From Campylobacter concisus UNSWCS (GTDB taxonomy: Bacteria > Campylobacterota > Campylobacteria > Campylobacterales > Campylobacteraceae), in contig NZ_ANNG01000003.1 in the NCBI RefSeq assembly GCF_000466685.1, forward strand, positions 1 to 64,000: a stretch of 64,000 nt of DNA, read 5' to 3'. The translations under genes and the position numbers were made by a program. The notes under the pieces are model-generated. The model saw only the letters and a list, made by a program, of their open reading frames with translations, did no database searches and was not told where the DNA came from. This document shows, piece by piece, positions 54,930 to 63,286 of this stretch (its first letter is position 1; each line of letters starts with the position of its first letter).

Positions 54930-55110
54930 ACAAAAAACTTGGGATTAAATTTACATCCAAAAACGCCAGCTTGAGCGAGCGTTATACTTAACACTTATCC
55001 ATCGCTTTTTCAAGGGGTCGGTGCTCTGCGTTTAAAAGCAAGAACAACAAACTCCAAAGATAGCTCTTGCTCACATTTTCAAAATAGGGTAGATCAAATT
55101 TTAAGTTATA
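54930..55110 (-). pseudogene. Decayed fragment of a NodT/TolC-like efflux gene
   Basis: On the minus strand, 54981-54960 is identical over 22 bases to 53005-53026 of the efflux lipoprotein gene. Upstream of this, 55070-55030 aligns to 52921-52961 (for example GTTCTTGCTTTTAAA against GAACTTGCTCTTAAA), and CACCGACC recurs between them. The spacing differs by about 5 bases and the frame has stops, so it no longer codes. The homologous part would be the first quarter of the protein. It may derive from a second efflux operon or from duplication and inversion of the neighbouring gene. Confidence 0.75.
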
Positions 55111-55554
55111 TATAAGATAAATACAAATTTCACAATTTTTGAAAAGTGTAAAATTTAACTAATTTTCTTACAAATATTTTTACGCCAAATTTAATGGATA
55201 AATTTAGATCACACAAAAGATAAAATGCAAAAGCTAACCAAATATAGCCATTTAAAACTTTGAAAAGTGCAGAATAAAGATTTTAAAATATCAATTTGAA
55301 AATTGCAGTTTTCAATACAAAATATATAAAATATCTTGCATTTTACCTTTTGTCATATTTTGGCATTGCAATTATGGTTGATTTTAAATTTGCTTTTATA
55401 CTTGGTGATTTGGACTTTAATTTAAAAGTTTCTTAGCGAGGCAAATCAAAAAATTAGAGCAAGAGTTTAAAAGTAATTAGCAGTATAAAACAAAAACAAG
55501 CTGATAACTATTTTTTTACTTTTCTAAAATCAGTTTTGTAGCGTTTTTTAAGAA

Positions 55555-56052
55555 TTATCTTTGATGTTTCTTTGGGTGGTCAAAGAACAGAGCTTTTGCA
55601 CTGCCCTCTTTTAGCTCTTTAAATTCAGACTCAAATTCTATGCAAAAAATGCCTGAAGTTGGGATATTGTCAATCGATGAGTCGCTTAGGTATTCGCAAA
55701 TTTCTGTTATGCTAGGATTGTGCGTAATGATGAAGATTTCATCTAAATTTTCATCTAAATTTCTTACAAACTCCAAAAGATCCTCAAAGCTTATGTCGTA
55801 AAGCTCATCTTTTATCTCTATGGATTTTTCTTTAAATTTTAAAGTTTTAGCGATGATTTTTGCTGTTTGCTCGCATCTTTTAGCACTGCTTGAAAAGATA
55901 GCTCCTGGCATCACGTCATACATTTTTAGCCTGCTAGCCATAAATTTAGCGTCCTCTTTGCCTTTTGGACTAAGCTCTCTTGAAGCGTCTTTTGCGCCGT
56001 CTTTGTTCTCATCAACTGCTTTTGCGTGCCTTATGAAGTAAATTTTGCTCAT
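55555..56052 (-). CDS. SixA-like phosphohistidine phosphatase
   Basis: A 165-residue histidine phosphatase family protein. The RHG-type motif is IYFIRHAKA near the N-terminus; the second catalytic His is in FIITHNPSITEI near 110, both as in SixA, which removes phosphate from phosphohistidine of HPt domains or PTS proteins. I start at ATG 56052 with AAGGAGAG before it; an upstream start at 56082 lies in the neighbouring gene. Its ATGA overlaps the DUF455 stop. Confidence 0.88.
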   Translation of the reverse strand: MSKIYFIRHAKAVDENKDGAKDASRELSPKGKEDAKFMASRLKMYDVMPGAIFSSSAKRCEQTAKIIAKTLKFKEKSIEIKDELYDISFEDLLEFVRNLDENLDEIFIITHNPSITEICEYLSDSSIDNIPTSGIFCIEFESEFKELKEGSAKALFFDHPKKHQR

Positions 56053-56861
56053 GATCTCTCCTTTGAGAAATTCTTTATCCAACTAAGCTCTTCCTCGCTA
56101 AATCCAGCCTTTAAGCGGTCCTTTTCGTTGATCTCTCTCATACTTTTAAATGAATTTGGATATAAATTTAAGATGATGTCAAAGTAGCTTTTCTCATTGA
56201 CGCCCTCTTTTTTGCAGGCAAATTTAAACCACTTATCGCCCTTATAAACGTGAGAGACTTCCTCTTTTAAGATGACTTTTAGGCACTCAATGAGCTCTTC
56301 TTGCCCGCCCTCGCCTTCTAGTCTTTTGATGATGTGAGCGTTTGCATCAAGCCCATTTGCCTCCATATATCTTGGCAGTAGCGCCATGCGACTAGTGAGC
56401 TTGTCTGAGGTCTTTTGAAGTGCGATAAAAAGGCCATCATGCACACTTAACTCGCCATATCTGCCGCCCTGCTTTGTGAGTAAATTTTCTATCATGCAAA
56501 AGTGCCTGATCTCATCCTCAGCCACCTCCAGCCAGTCCTCGTAAAACTCTCTTGGCAGCCCTCTAAATCTATAACAAGCATCAAGCGCGATGTCAATGGC
56601 GCTAAATTCGATGTGAGCAACCGAGTGGATGAAATTTAGGTTTTTATCTTTTGGTTTTACCTTTTTGTTTAGCTCTTTCATGCTAACGACGTCGCAAAAT
56701 TTAGCGTAACATGGGGTAGTTAGCTCATTTGGCGCAGAAATTTCATCAAAACAAATATCCAAATTTGATCTAAATTTCTCGTAAAATAGCTCAAATTTTA
56801 AAAATTTAAGCTCCACGTCGCCATCGTTTAAAATGTCCCAGATCTCATCAAAAAATCTCAT
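56049..56861 (-). CDS. DUF455 ferritin-like protein
   Basis: A 270-residue protein of the DUF455 family. Its helical core carries HIEFSAIDIA, EDEIRHF and EEVSHVYKG, a pattern of Glu and His pairs that suggests a di-iron ferritin-like centre, as in MiaE-type hydroxylases. Actual function is unknown for the family. It overlaps the rhomboid gene at its start by 14 bases, and the SixA-like gene at its end by 4, so the three are co-translated. Confidence 0.88.
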   Translation of the reverse strand: MRFFDEIWDILNDGDVELKFLKFELFYEKFRSNLDICFDEISAPNELTTPCYAKFCDVVSMKELNKKVKPKDKNLNFIHSVAHIEFSAIDIALDACYRFRGLPREFYEDWLEVAEDEIRHFCMIENLLTKQGGRYGELSVHDGLFIALQKTSDKLTSRMALLPRYMEANGLDANAHIIKRLEGEGGQEELIECLKVILKEEVSHVYKGDKWFKFACKKEGVNEKSYFDIILNLYPNSFKSMREINEKDRLKAGFSEEELSWIKNFSKERS

Positions 56862-57423
56862 CTGCTCTCTTTAAGTAAAATTTAGCATACAAACAGCCGA
56901 CAGCCCAGCCTATAAAGTGCGCATACCATGCGACATTTATGCCCATAAGTAGCGGCAAAAAGCTCATGGCGACAACTATGGCAAAGTAGCCAAACCACGC
57001 CTTTTTATCAGAGTAAAGCACCGAGGTCGCCAGCATACCAAAGAGCATACACAAAGCGCCGCTTGCACCGACTAAATTTATAAATTTCTCATTTTCAAAT
57101 GCAAAATATATATAAATAAAGCTTAAAATTTGCGTCAAAACGCCGCCAACGATATAAAAAATGATAAATTTTTTCGTGCTAAGATATAGCTCGCTCATCG
57201 TGCCAACTTGATATAAAAAGAGCATATTCATAAGCAAGTGACCTGCGCCTGCGTGCATAAAGATAGATGTGAGGGGCTGAAATAAATAGAGTTTTTCTAA
57301 AAAATAGATATTTAAACCAAGTGCTAGCCATAGCTCACGCGAATGCAGAAAGGTGAGGCTAAAAAATGCAGCTAAATTTAAAAGGATAAGCGCAAATGTA
57401 GCTGGGCTACTTAGCTTTGCCAT
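56848..57423 (-). CDS. Rhomboid family intramembrane serine protease
   Basis: A 191-residue polytopic membrane protein with about six helices. Active-site features are the HAGAGHLLMNML segment (His/Asn), the GASG serine motif in LVGASGALCMLFGM, and the partner His in WYAHFIGWAVG. The start ATG at 57423 (MAKLSS) lies inside the 3' end of the NlpC/P60 gene; a TTG at 57432 is an alternative. Substrates are unknown. Overlaps with neighbours imply one transcript. Confidence 0.9.
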   Translation of the reverse strand: MAKLSSPATFALILLNLAAFFSLTFLHSRELWLALGLNIYFLEKLYLFQPLTSIFMHAGAGHLLMNMLFLYQVGTMSELYLSTKKFIIFYIVGGVLTQILSFIYIYFAFENEKFINLVGASGALCMLFGMLATSVLYSDKKAWFGYFAIVVAMSFLPLLMGINVAWYAHFIGWAVGCLYAKFYLKRADEIF

Positions 57424-58087
57424 ACCCAGCAAATCTGTTTGCCGCTAGGCAGCTAGCGTTTGAGCACCTTACAACGTAGCTATTTATCTCTTTATCGCCC
57501 TTTAGGTGTGTGTTTTTTTGTTTTAAATTCATATAGCTGTGGATTATCCTGCCGCCAGAGTTGTGGATAAATTTCACCGTTTCATCTGGAAGTATGGCTG
57601 TCACGATGCCAACGTGAGTGACGTTTTTCTTGTCTTTATTTTTTTGTATGCCTTTGCCAAGGGTGTTTGAAAAGAAGATAAGATCGCCTTTTTTTGGATT
57701 TTTATGAGTGATCAAATTTTGGCTTTCATAGAAGTTGTAGATGGCTTTTGACTTTCTGCCACCCTTGCTGTAGTAATTATTGATGGTTTTTTCATCAAAA
57801 TACATATTTTTATATTTTGCATTTACGATAGATACAAAGCCTGAGCAGTCGCCCCCTGCTCTAGTGTTTAAGTATTTTTTAAAAAATGAACCAAATTCTT
57901 TATCAGCTCTGCCGTCATCTTCGTCTAAAAGCTCACCAGAAGTTTGCCTGCTAAAGTTACCATTTGTAGAGGCGGTTTGATTGTAGTCATTTTGTGGGAT
58001 TTTAGGCTCGTTTGAAGTGAAAGAACAACCTGTAAAAAGTGCAATGCAGAGTGCAAAAAATATTCTTTTATTTATTAAACTTAACAT
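57407..58087 (-). CDS. NlpC/P60-type lipoprotein
   Basis: A 226-residue predicted cell-wall hydrolase. The signal peptide has a lipobox FTGC (Cys at about 21), so it is a lipoprotein. The C-terminal domain (about 75-215) shows Cys in GGDCSGFVSIV, KKGDLIFFSN, His in THVGIVTAI and HNSGG, the Cys-His-His layout of NlpC/P60 or related amidases. ATG 58087 is chosen 9 bases after GGATA-type sequence. It is the first gene of the run ending at 55555. Confidence 0.85.
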   Translation of the reverse strand: MLSLINKRIFFALCIALFTGCSFTSNEPKIPQNDYNQTASTNGNFSRQTSGELLDEDDGRADKEFGSFFKKYLNTRAGGDCSGFVSIVNAKYKNMYFDEKTINNYYSKGGRKSKAIYNFYESQNLITHKNPKKGDLIFFSNTLGKGIQKNKDKKNVTHVGIVTAILPDETVKFIHNSGGRIIHSYMNLKQKNTHLKGDKEINSYVVRCSNASCLAANRFAGYGKAK

Positions 58088-58185
58088 ATTTTTATCCAAA
58101 ATAATTAATTTTCGTAATTTTAACTCTTAAATGTAAATAAAGCGAAAATAGCGCCCTGTTTTCTTTACTCTAAGTTTAAAAACAA

Positions 58186-58191
58186 TATAAT
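58186..58191 (+). promoter_or_regulatory. -10 box of murA
   Basis: TATAAT 35 bases before the murA ATG, followed by AAGG at 58213-58216. No -35 box is apparent. The divergent NlpC/P60 gene starts at 58087. Confidence 0.6.
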
Positions 58192-58225
58192 CGGCAAAAA
58201 ATATATTTTCTTAAGGCAAAAAATA

Positions 58226-59494
58226 ATGATGCACTATTTAAAAATAGAAGGCAATGCCAAATTAAGCGGCGAAGTAAAGATCAGTGGAGCCAAAAATGCC
58301 GCCCTACCTATCATCGCCCTAACCCTACTTGCTAAAAATAAGATAAATTTAACAAATATCCCAAATGTCGCTGACATAAAGACGCTTTGCCAGTTGCTAG
58401 TTAATCTTGGAGCAAAGTGCGAATTTAAAGGTGAAAACTCACTAAGTATCGACACGAGCAGCGTAAATTCGACCACGGCAAACTACGACATCGTTAGAAA
58501 GATGCGCGCTTCTATATTAACGCTTGGTCCGCTTCTAGCGCGCTTTGGGCATTGCGAAGTGAGCCTTCCTGGAGGCTGTGCGATCGGACAAAGACCTATT
58601 GATCTGCACCTAAGCGCACTTGAGAAAATGGGCGCAAATATCGAGATAAAGCAAGGCTACGTCGTCGCAACCGCGCCAAATGGACTAAAAGGCACAAAGA
58701 TCGTTTTTGACAAGATCACCGTAACTGGCAGCGAAAACATCATCATGGCAGCTGCTCTAGCGCACGGCACAACAGAGCTTTTTAACGTCGCACTTGAGCC
58801 TGAAGTGGTGCAAATTTGTGAAATTTTAGCAAGAAGTGGCGTAAAGATCGAAGGCATAGGCACGAGCGAGCTAAAGATCACTGGCAGCGGTCAAAAGCTA
58901 CTTGAAATTTGTGATATCGAGGTCATCCCTGATAGGATCGAGGCTGGCACATACCTTTGCGCTGGAGCTATCACAAATAGCAAAATTTCAGTCACAAAGG
59001 CAAATGCTACGCACATGACGGCCATTTTAAATAAATTTGAAGAGATGGGCTTTGGCATCGAAGTAGACGGCGATAAGATCACGATTTTGCCTACAAATGA
59101 GATAAAACCAGTCGAGATAAGAACGACTGAGTATCCAGGCTTTCCAACCGATATGCAGGCTCAGTTTATGGCGCTTTGTCTTGCAGCAAATGGCGTTAGC
59201 ACGATAGATGAGAGGCTTTTTGAAAACCGCTTTATGCACGTTAGTGAGCTAGCTAGAATGGGCGCTGATATCCGCTTAAACGGCCATATCGCAAGCGTTT
59301 ATGCCCCTGCAAATTTAAATGCAGCTGATGTCATGGCGACTGACCTTAGAGCAAGCTCAGCGCTGATACTAGCCGCTCTTATCGCAAATGGCGAGAGCTT
59401 GGTACATAGAATTTACCACCTTGATAGAGGTTATGAGAGGCTGGAGGAGAAATTCAAAAGCCTTGGGGCAAAAATAGTTAGGCTTGAGGAGTAA
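58226..59494 (+). CDS. murA: UDP-GlcNAc enolpyruvyl transferase MurA
   Basis: A 422-residue enzyme of the first committed step of peptidoglycan synthesis, moving enolpyruvyl from PEP to UDP-GlcNAc. Early motif [16 protein letters not shown] with the catalytic Lys/Asn, and the Cys loop [14 protein letters not shown] near 115, where Cys binds fosfomycin. Two adjacent ATGs (58226 and 58229) are both possible. Ends 2 bases before the moeA start. Confidence 0.96.
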   Translation: MMHYLKIEGNAKLSGEVKISGAKNAALPIIALTLLAKNKINLTNIPNVADIKTLCQLLVNLGAKCEFKGENSLSIDTSSVNSTTANYDIVRKMRASILTLGPLLARFGHCEVSLPGGCAIGQRPIDLHLSALEKMGANIEIKQGYVVATAPNGLKGTKIVFDKITVTGSENIIMAAALAHGTTELFNVALEPEVVQICEILARSGVKIEGIGTSELKITGSGQKLLEICDIEVIPDRIEAGTYLCAGAITNSKISVTKANATHMTAILNKFEEMGFGIEVDGDKITILPTNEIKPVEIRTTEYPGFPTDMQAQFMALCLAANGVSTIDERLFENRFMHVSELARMGADIRLNGHIASVYAPANLNAADVMATDLRASSALILAALIANGESLVHRIYHLDRGYERLEEKFKSLGAKIVRLEE

Positions 59495-59496
59495 AA

Positions 59497-60657
59497 ATGC
59501 TAGTAAATGACGCACTTGAGGCTTTAAAAGCTAAATTTAAACCAAAAAATGAGAGTGAAATTTTACCCATCAGCGAGGCTCTTGGCAAAACCTTGGCAAA
59601 TGACGTGATAGCAGTCAAAGACCTGCCATGCTTTGATAACTCAGCGCTTGATGGCTTTGCGGTTAAATTTGATGAAAAAGATGAACCTTATAAGATAATC
59701 GCAAGTGCCTTTGCAGGCGATAAAGAGCAGCTAGCTATCAGCAAAAACGAATGCGTGAAGATAATGACTGGCGCAAAGATGCCAAAGGGCGCTGACACTG
59801 TCATGAGGTTTGAAGATTGCGTGGTTGAGGGTGAGTTCGTAAAAGCACCAGCTAAGCTTAAAAAAGGCGAGGCTTACCGCTTTAAAGGCGAAGAGGCAAA
59901 AATAGGCAAAATTCTCCTAAAAAGTGGCGAAATTTTAAACACTAGAAGCGTGATGATGCTTGCAGCTCAGGGCATAAGCTTTATAGATGTGAAAAAGCAA
60001 CCAAGCATCGCAGTTTACTCAAGCGGAAACGAGATCATCGAGCCTTGGCAAAGAGCTAGCGAGGATGAAATTTACAATGCAAACGCACTTGGCATCACCG
60101 CACTTTTAAGCTCAATCGGTAAAAAAAGCTCATATCTTGGTATCATAAAAGATGAGTTAAATGCCGTAAAACAAGCATTTTTAAACGCTGCAAACTACGA
60201 CATTGTTATCTGCTCTGGTGGAGCAAGCGCTGGTGAGGCTGACTTTATGAAGATAGCCCTAAGTGAGCTTGGATACAACGAAATTTTCTCGCACCTTGAC
60301 ATAAGACCTGGCAGACCTTGCAAGGCTTATGAAAAAGATGGCAGGCTTGTTTTTATCTTGCCTGGCAACCCTATGGCTGCTTATCTTTGCACGATGATGC
60401 TTGTTTTGCCACTTCTAAAAAGCGAGTGTTTTGAAGTGCAAAAGGCGGTAAATTCGCAAGATCTAAAGGTAAAATCAGGCAGAGCAAATGCAATATTTGG
60501 CAATGTAGCTGATGGTAAATTTATAGCGACAAATGGCGGAAAATATGGCTCAGGCATGATAAATCATATATTAAAGAGTGATTTTGTGTTGATAACTAGC
60601 CCTGATCAAGGTGAAATTTTACAAAATAGTGAAATTTCACTTATAAAACTTCCATAA
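59497..60657 (+). CDS. moeA: Molybdopterin molybdenumtransferase
   Basis: A 386-residue enzyme that inserts molybdate into adenylated molybdopterin. Motifs: FDNSALDGFAVKF near residue 45, MTGAKMPKGADTVMRFED near 90, the MPT-binding SGGASAGEADFMKI near 245, and LPGNPMAAYLCTMMLVLP near 288. GAGGAG lies before the ATG. It is linked to murA by a 2-base gap and is followed directly by a tRNA promoter. Confidence 0.95.
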   Translation: MLVNDALEALKAKFKPKNESEILPISEALGKTLANDVIAVKDLPCFDNSALDGFAVKFDEKDEPYKIIASAFAGDKEQLAISKNECVKIMTGAKMPKGADTVMRFEDCVVEGEFVKAPAKLKKGEAYRFKGEEAKIGKILLKSGEILNTRSVMMLAAQGISFIDVKKQPSIAVYSSGNEIIEPWQRASEDEIYNANALGITALLSSIGKKSSYLGIIKDELNAVKQAFLNAANYDIVICSGGASAGEADFMKIALSELGYNEIFSHLDIRPGRPCKAYEKDGRLVFILPGNPMAAYLCTMMLVLPLLKSECFEVQKAVNSQDLKVKSGRANAIFGNVADGKFIATNGGKYGSGMINHILKSDFVLITSPDQGEILQNSEISLIKLP

Positions 60658-60660
60658 TCC

Positions 60661-60689
60661 TTGACAAATGAAAAACAATCTGATAAAAT
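60661..60689 (+). promoter_or_regulatory. Promoter of tRNA-Gly
   Basis: Perfect TTGACA (60661-60666), 17-base spacer and TAAAAT (60684-60689), starting 4 bases after the moeA stop. The tRNA begins 18 bases after the -10 box. This is the only consensus -35/-10 pair I recognise in the window. Confidence 0.85.
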
Positions 60690-60707
60690 GCGGACTTCAT
60701 TTTGATT

Positions 60708-60782
60708 GCGGGAATAGCTCAGGGGTAGAGCACAACCTTGCCAAGGTTGGGGTCGCGAGTTCGAATCTCGTTTCCCGCTCCA
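60708..60782 (+). tRNA. tRNA-Gly (anticodon GCC)
   Basis: Complete cloverleaf: acceptor GCGGGAA/TTCCCGC, D arm with GCTC..GAGC, anticodon stem CAACC/GGTTG with loop TTGCCAA, T arm GCGAG/CTCGT around TTCGAAT, discriminator T and encoded CCA at 60780-60782. It is fused to the start region of flgA, which begins without a gap. Confidence 0.98.
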
Positions 60783-61654
60783 TCTTTTTTATACTCATTT
60801 TTTTACTTTCCACAAAACTTTTTGCAAATGAAGTCAGCATCTATCCGATGTATTGCGTCGTAAATGATCAAATTTCACTTAGCACTTTTGGCTTTGAAGG
60901 CGAAGACAATGAAATTTTAAACTTAGAGGGCAAAAGAGCTGCCAAGATAGATAGCAAAAAACTCTATGAAATTCTAACAGCAAATTTTAAAACATATAAT
61001 GACAAAAGCGGCGGCAGCGTAGCTTTTGTGAAAAACTGCTCTATCATGGATGAAATTCAGATGCAGTTTCTAAGAGAGATCAGCAACGAGTATCCAGGCA
61101 TCAGCGTGAGCGATCTTAGCATCAGCCCGCAAAACAAACTACCTGCAAATTTCAAGGATCTAGTTTTTAAAAATATATTTTTAAACGATCAAAATAGCCA
61201 AAAAGGCGTCTTTAGAGCCTCATTTGAGGACGTTGATCTAAGCTTAAAGAGCCTTTATTTTAAATTTAGCTTTAACGCCAAGATGCCAGTTTTTATCGCC
61301 ATAAATTCAATGAATACAAACCACATTTTAAGCTTGCTTGACTATCAACCAATGATGATCGAGTTTAGCAAATGGCCACGTGACGCACTCTTTGGACTTA
61401 GCGCCTCAACGCTTGTCACAAAAGTGCAGATAAGAAGCGGTGAAATTTTAACCAAACGTCAGTTTAATGCCATTAGTTTAGTCAAAAAAGGTCAAATGCT
61501 AAATGCAGTTTTAAGCGAAGGTGGCGTCAAGATAATCGCCGAGGTAAAGGCACTTGAAGATGGAAATTTAGGCGATATGATAAAGATAAGAACAAGAGAA
61601 AATAAAATTTTACAGGCCACAGTTTCAGGCAAAGACGAGGCAGTTATCAGATGA
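60782..61654 (+). CDS. flgA: Flagellar P-ring assembly chaperone FlgA, start unclear
   Basis: About 290 residues. The frame encodes a signal peptide core (IFFILIFLLSTKLFA then NEVS) directly after the tRNA CCA end, and a C-terminal SAF-type domain (GEILTKRQFNAISLV to the end), as in FlgA, the periplasmic chaperone for P-ring protein FlgI. No in-frame ATG, GTG or TTG lies between the tRNA and the signal peptide: the only upstream ATG, at 60668, sits inside the tRNA promoter, and the next is at 60848, after the signal peptide. T6 and T7 runs (60785-60804) could hide a frameshift or sequencing error. The start given is the first codon after the tRNA, ATC, and is a placeholder. ubiX overlaps by 4 bases. 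Confidence 0.75.
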   Translation: MFFILIFLLSTKLFANEVSIYPMYCVVNDQISLSTFGFEGEDNEILNLEGKRAAKIDSKKLYEILTANFKTYNDKSGGSVAFVKNCSIMDEIQMQFLREISNEYPGISVSDLSISPQNKLPANFKDLVFKNIFLNDQNSQKGVFRASFEDVDLSLKSLYFKFSFNAKMPVFIAINSMNTNHILSLLDYQPMMIEFSKWPRDALFGLSASTLVTKVQIRSGEILTKRQFNAISLVKKGQMLNAVLSEGGVKIIAEVKALEDGNLGDMIKIRTRENKILQATVSGKDEAVIR

Positions 61655-62202
61655 AAAAAGTAGTTTTTGCAGCCACTGGAGCAAGCGGGGCTGGGCTTTT
61701 TCTAAAGCTAGTAAATGCCGCCAAAGATAGTTGTGAGGCGCATGTCATAGTTAGTAAAAATGCTATGAAGGTCTTAGAAGCTGAAGAAAATTTGAAGCTA
61801 AATTTAAATGAGCTTGGCGTGAAAATTTATGATGATCAAGACCTTAGCACAGGTCCAGCTTCTGGCTCATTTGGCACGGGTGCTATGATCATAGCACCCT
61901 GCTCTACCAACACGCTAGCAAAGGTCGCAAACGGCATAAGCGACACGCTCATCACAAGGGCCGCAAGTGTCGCACTAAAAGAGAGACAAACCCTAGTTTT
62001 GGGCGTTAGAGAGATGCCATTTTCTGCGATCGCACTTTCTCAGATGCAGCTGCTCTCATCTCTTGGAGCTACCATCGCTCCGCCAGTTTTAGGTTACTAC
62101 GCAGGCATAAAGAGCCTTCAGGATATGGAAAATTTCATCATCGGCAAGTGGCTTGATGCCTTAAAAATCGAAAATAATCTTTACAAAAGGTGGCAAATTT
62201 GA
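61651..62202 (+). CDS. ubiX: Flavin prenyltransferase UbiX
   Basis: A 183-residue flavoprotein that prenylates FMN to make the cofactor of UbiD-type decarboxylases. Motifs: FAATGASGAGLFLKLV at the N-terminus, APCSTNTLAKVANGISDTL near 90 and VLGVREMPFSAIALSQM near 115, all with the expected FMN and prenyl contacts. Overlaps flgA by 4 bases and reaches into the coaD start. Same order as in C. jejuni. Confidence 0.95.
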   Translation: MKKVVFAATGASGAGLFLKLVNAAKDSCEAHVIVSKNAMKVLEAEENLKLNLNELGVKIYDDQDLSTGPASGSFGTGAMIIAPCSTNTLAKVANGISDTLITRAASVALKERQTLVLGVREMPFSAIALSQMQLLSSLGATIAPPVLGYYAGIKSLQDMENFIIGKWLDALKIENNLYKRWQI

Positions 62203-62669
62203 AAAAATCTTGCATCTATCCAGGGACATTTGACCCCATAACAAACGGCCATTTAGACGTTATCATAAGGGCTACAAAAATTTTTGACAAGGTAATCGTC
62301 GCAGTTGCCAAAAGTGACAGTAAACAGCCGATGTTCGCACACGAAAAGCGCATCGAGATGGCAAAAGAGGCGGTTTGTGAGCTAAAAAACGTAAGCGTTC
62401 TTGGCTTTGATAACTTGCTTGTTGATTTTGCTAAATCGCACGGCATAAACACCGTCATCAGGGGGCTTCGCGCGGTTAGTGACTTCGAGTATGAGTTACA
62501 AATAGGCTATGCAAACGCCGCACTTTGGGACGAATTTGAGACGGTTTATCTTATGCCAAGCTTAAACAACGCCTTCATCTCAAGCTCGATCGTCCGCTCA
62601 GTCTTGCGCCATGACGGCGATGTGAGCAATCTAGTGCCAGCAAAAATTCTTAAAAATTTAAAGGCGTAA
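62199..62669 (+). CDS. coaD: Phosphopantetheine adenylyltransferase
   Basis: A 156-residue enzyme of CoA synthesis making dephospho-CoA. Nucleotidyl-transferase motif YPGTFDPITNGHLDVI and the second SSSIVR motif are present, with AVRGLRAVSDFEYE-type loop (here IRGLRAVSDFEYELQI). I take the TTG at 62199, 8 bases after AAAAGG, as start; a GTG at 62190 overlaps that site. The TTG overlaps the ubiX stop. tmk follows. Confidence 0.94.
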   Translation: MKKSCIYPGTFDPITNGHLDVIIRATKIFDKVIVAVAKSDSKQPMFAHEKRIEMAKEAVCELKNVSVLGFDNLLVDFAKSHGINTVIRGLRAVSDFEYELQIGYANAALWDEFETVYLMPSLNNAFISSSIVRSVLRHDGDVSNLVPAKILKNLKA

Positions 62670-62670
62670 A

Positions 62671-63258
62671 ATGTATGTTTTGTTTGAAGGCATTGACGGC
62701 GTTGGCAAGAGCACGCAGATAGAAATTTTAGCTTCTAAATTTAGCGATGCCATCGTCACAAAAGAGCCTGGTGGCACAAAGCTTGGTGAAAATTTACGTG
62801 AAATTTTACTAAGCTCAAGCATAAAAATAGGCAAAAGGGCTGAAATTTTACTCTTTTTAGCTGACAGAGCTGAGCATTTTGAAAAGCTGGTTGCTCCAAA
62901 TTTAGGCAAACTGATTTTAAGCGACAGAGGCTTTATCTCTGGCATCGCCTACGCTTTGGCAAATGATGAAAGCTTAGATGAAAACGTGCTTTTAGAGCTT
63001 AATAAATTTGCACTAAATGATAAATTTGCAGATAAGATCATCTTTTTTGAAGCAAGCCATGAGCTAATAAGCTCGCGCTTAAAAGCAAGAGGCACAAGCG
63101 ATAAGATCGAGGCTCGCGGGCTAGAGTATCTTTTAAAAGTGCAAAGCCTGATGAAGCAAATTCTTATCAAAAATGGCTTTAAAACGCTTTTTATAGACGC
63201 ATCTAAAAGCATAGAGCTAATTTCAAAAGAGATAGAAAATTTTATAAATTTTAAGTAA
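62671..63258 (+). CDS. tmk: Thymidylate kinase
   Basis: A 195-residue enzyme phosphorylating dTMP. P-loop FEGIDGVGKSTQIEILA, then TKEPGGTKLGENLRE, LILSDRGFISGIAYA (DRX motif) and a lid region with the Arg-containing SSRLKARG. Begins 1 base after the coaD stop. Length is normal. hisS begins 28 bases further on. Confidence 0.96.
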   Translation: MYVLFEGIDGVGKSTQIEILASKFSDAIVTKEPGGTKLGENLREILLSSSIKIGKRAEILLFLADRAEHFEKLVAPNLGKLILSDRGFISGIAYALANDESLDENVLLELNKFALNDKFADKIIFFEASHELISSRLKARGTSDKIEARGLEYLLKVQSLMKQILIKNGFKTLFIDASKSIELISKEIENFINFK

Positions 63259-63286
63259 AATCACAAAAAATAAAAAGGATAATGCG

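Larger units (their letters stand above)
54635..55554. other. 920-base gap with remnants and short repeats
   Basis: AT-rich sequence without an intact gene. It contains a decayed, inverted NodT-like fragment (about 54930-55110, listed separately) and two copies of a 22-base repeat at 54703-54724 and 54810-54831. The right part (55111-55554) has repeated ACTTTTCAAA-type words but nothing I can call. It looks like a site of gene decay. Confidence 0.7.

Noticed and set aside
54940-54990. AACGC/GCGTT hairpin as an intrinsic terminator
   Set aside because: The pairing is only 5 bases with a 12-base loop; the sequence is better explained as a remnant of the NodT gene.
60668-60781. Extension of flgA to the ATG at 60668
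   Set aside because: That ATG lies in the spacer of the tRNA promoter and the frame would have to be translated through the tRNA; transcription starts after it.
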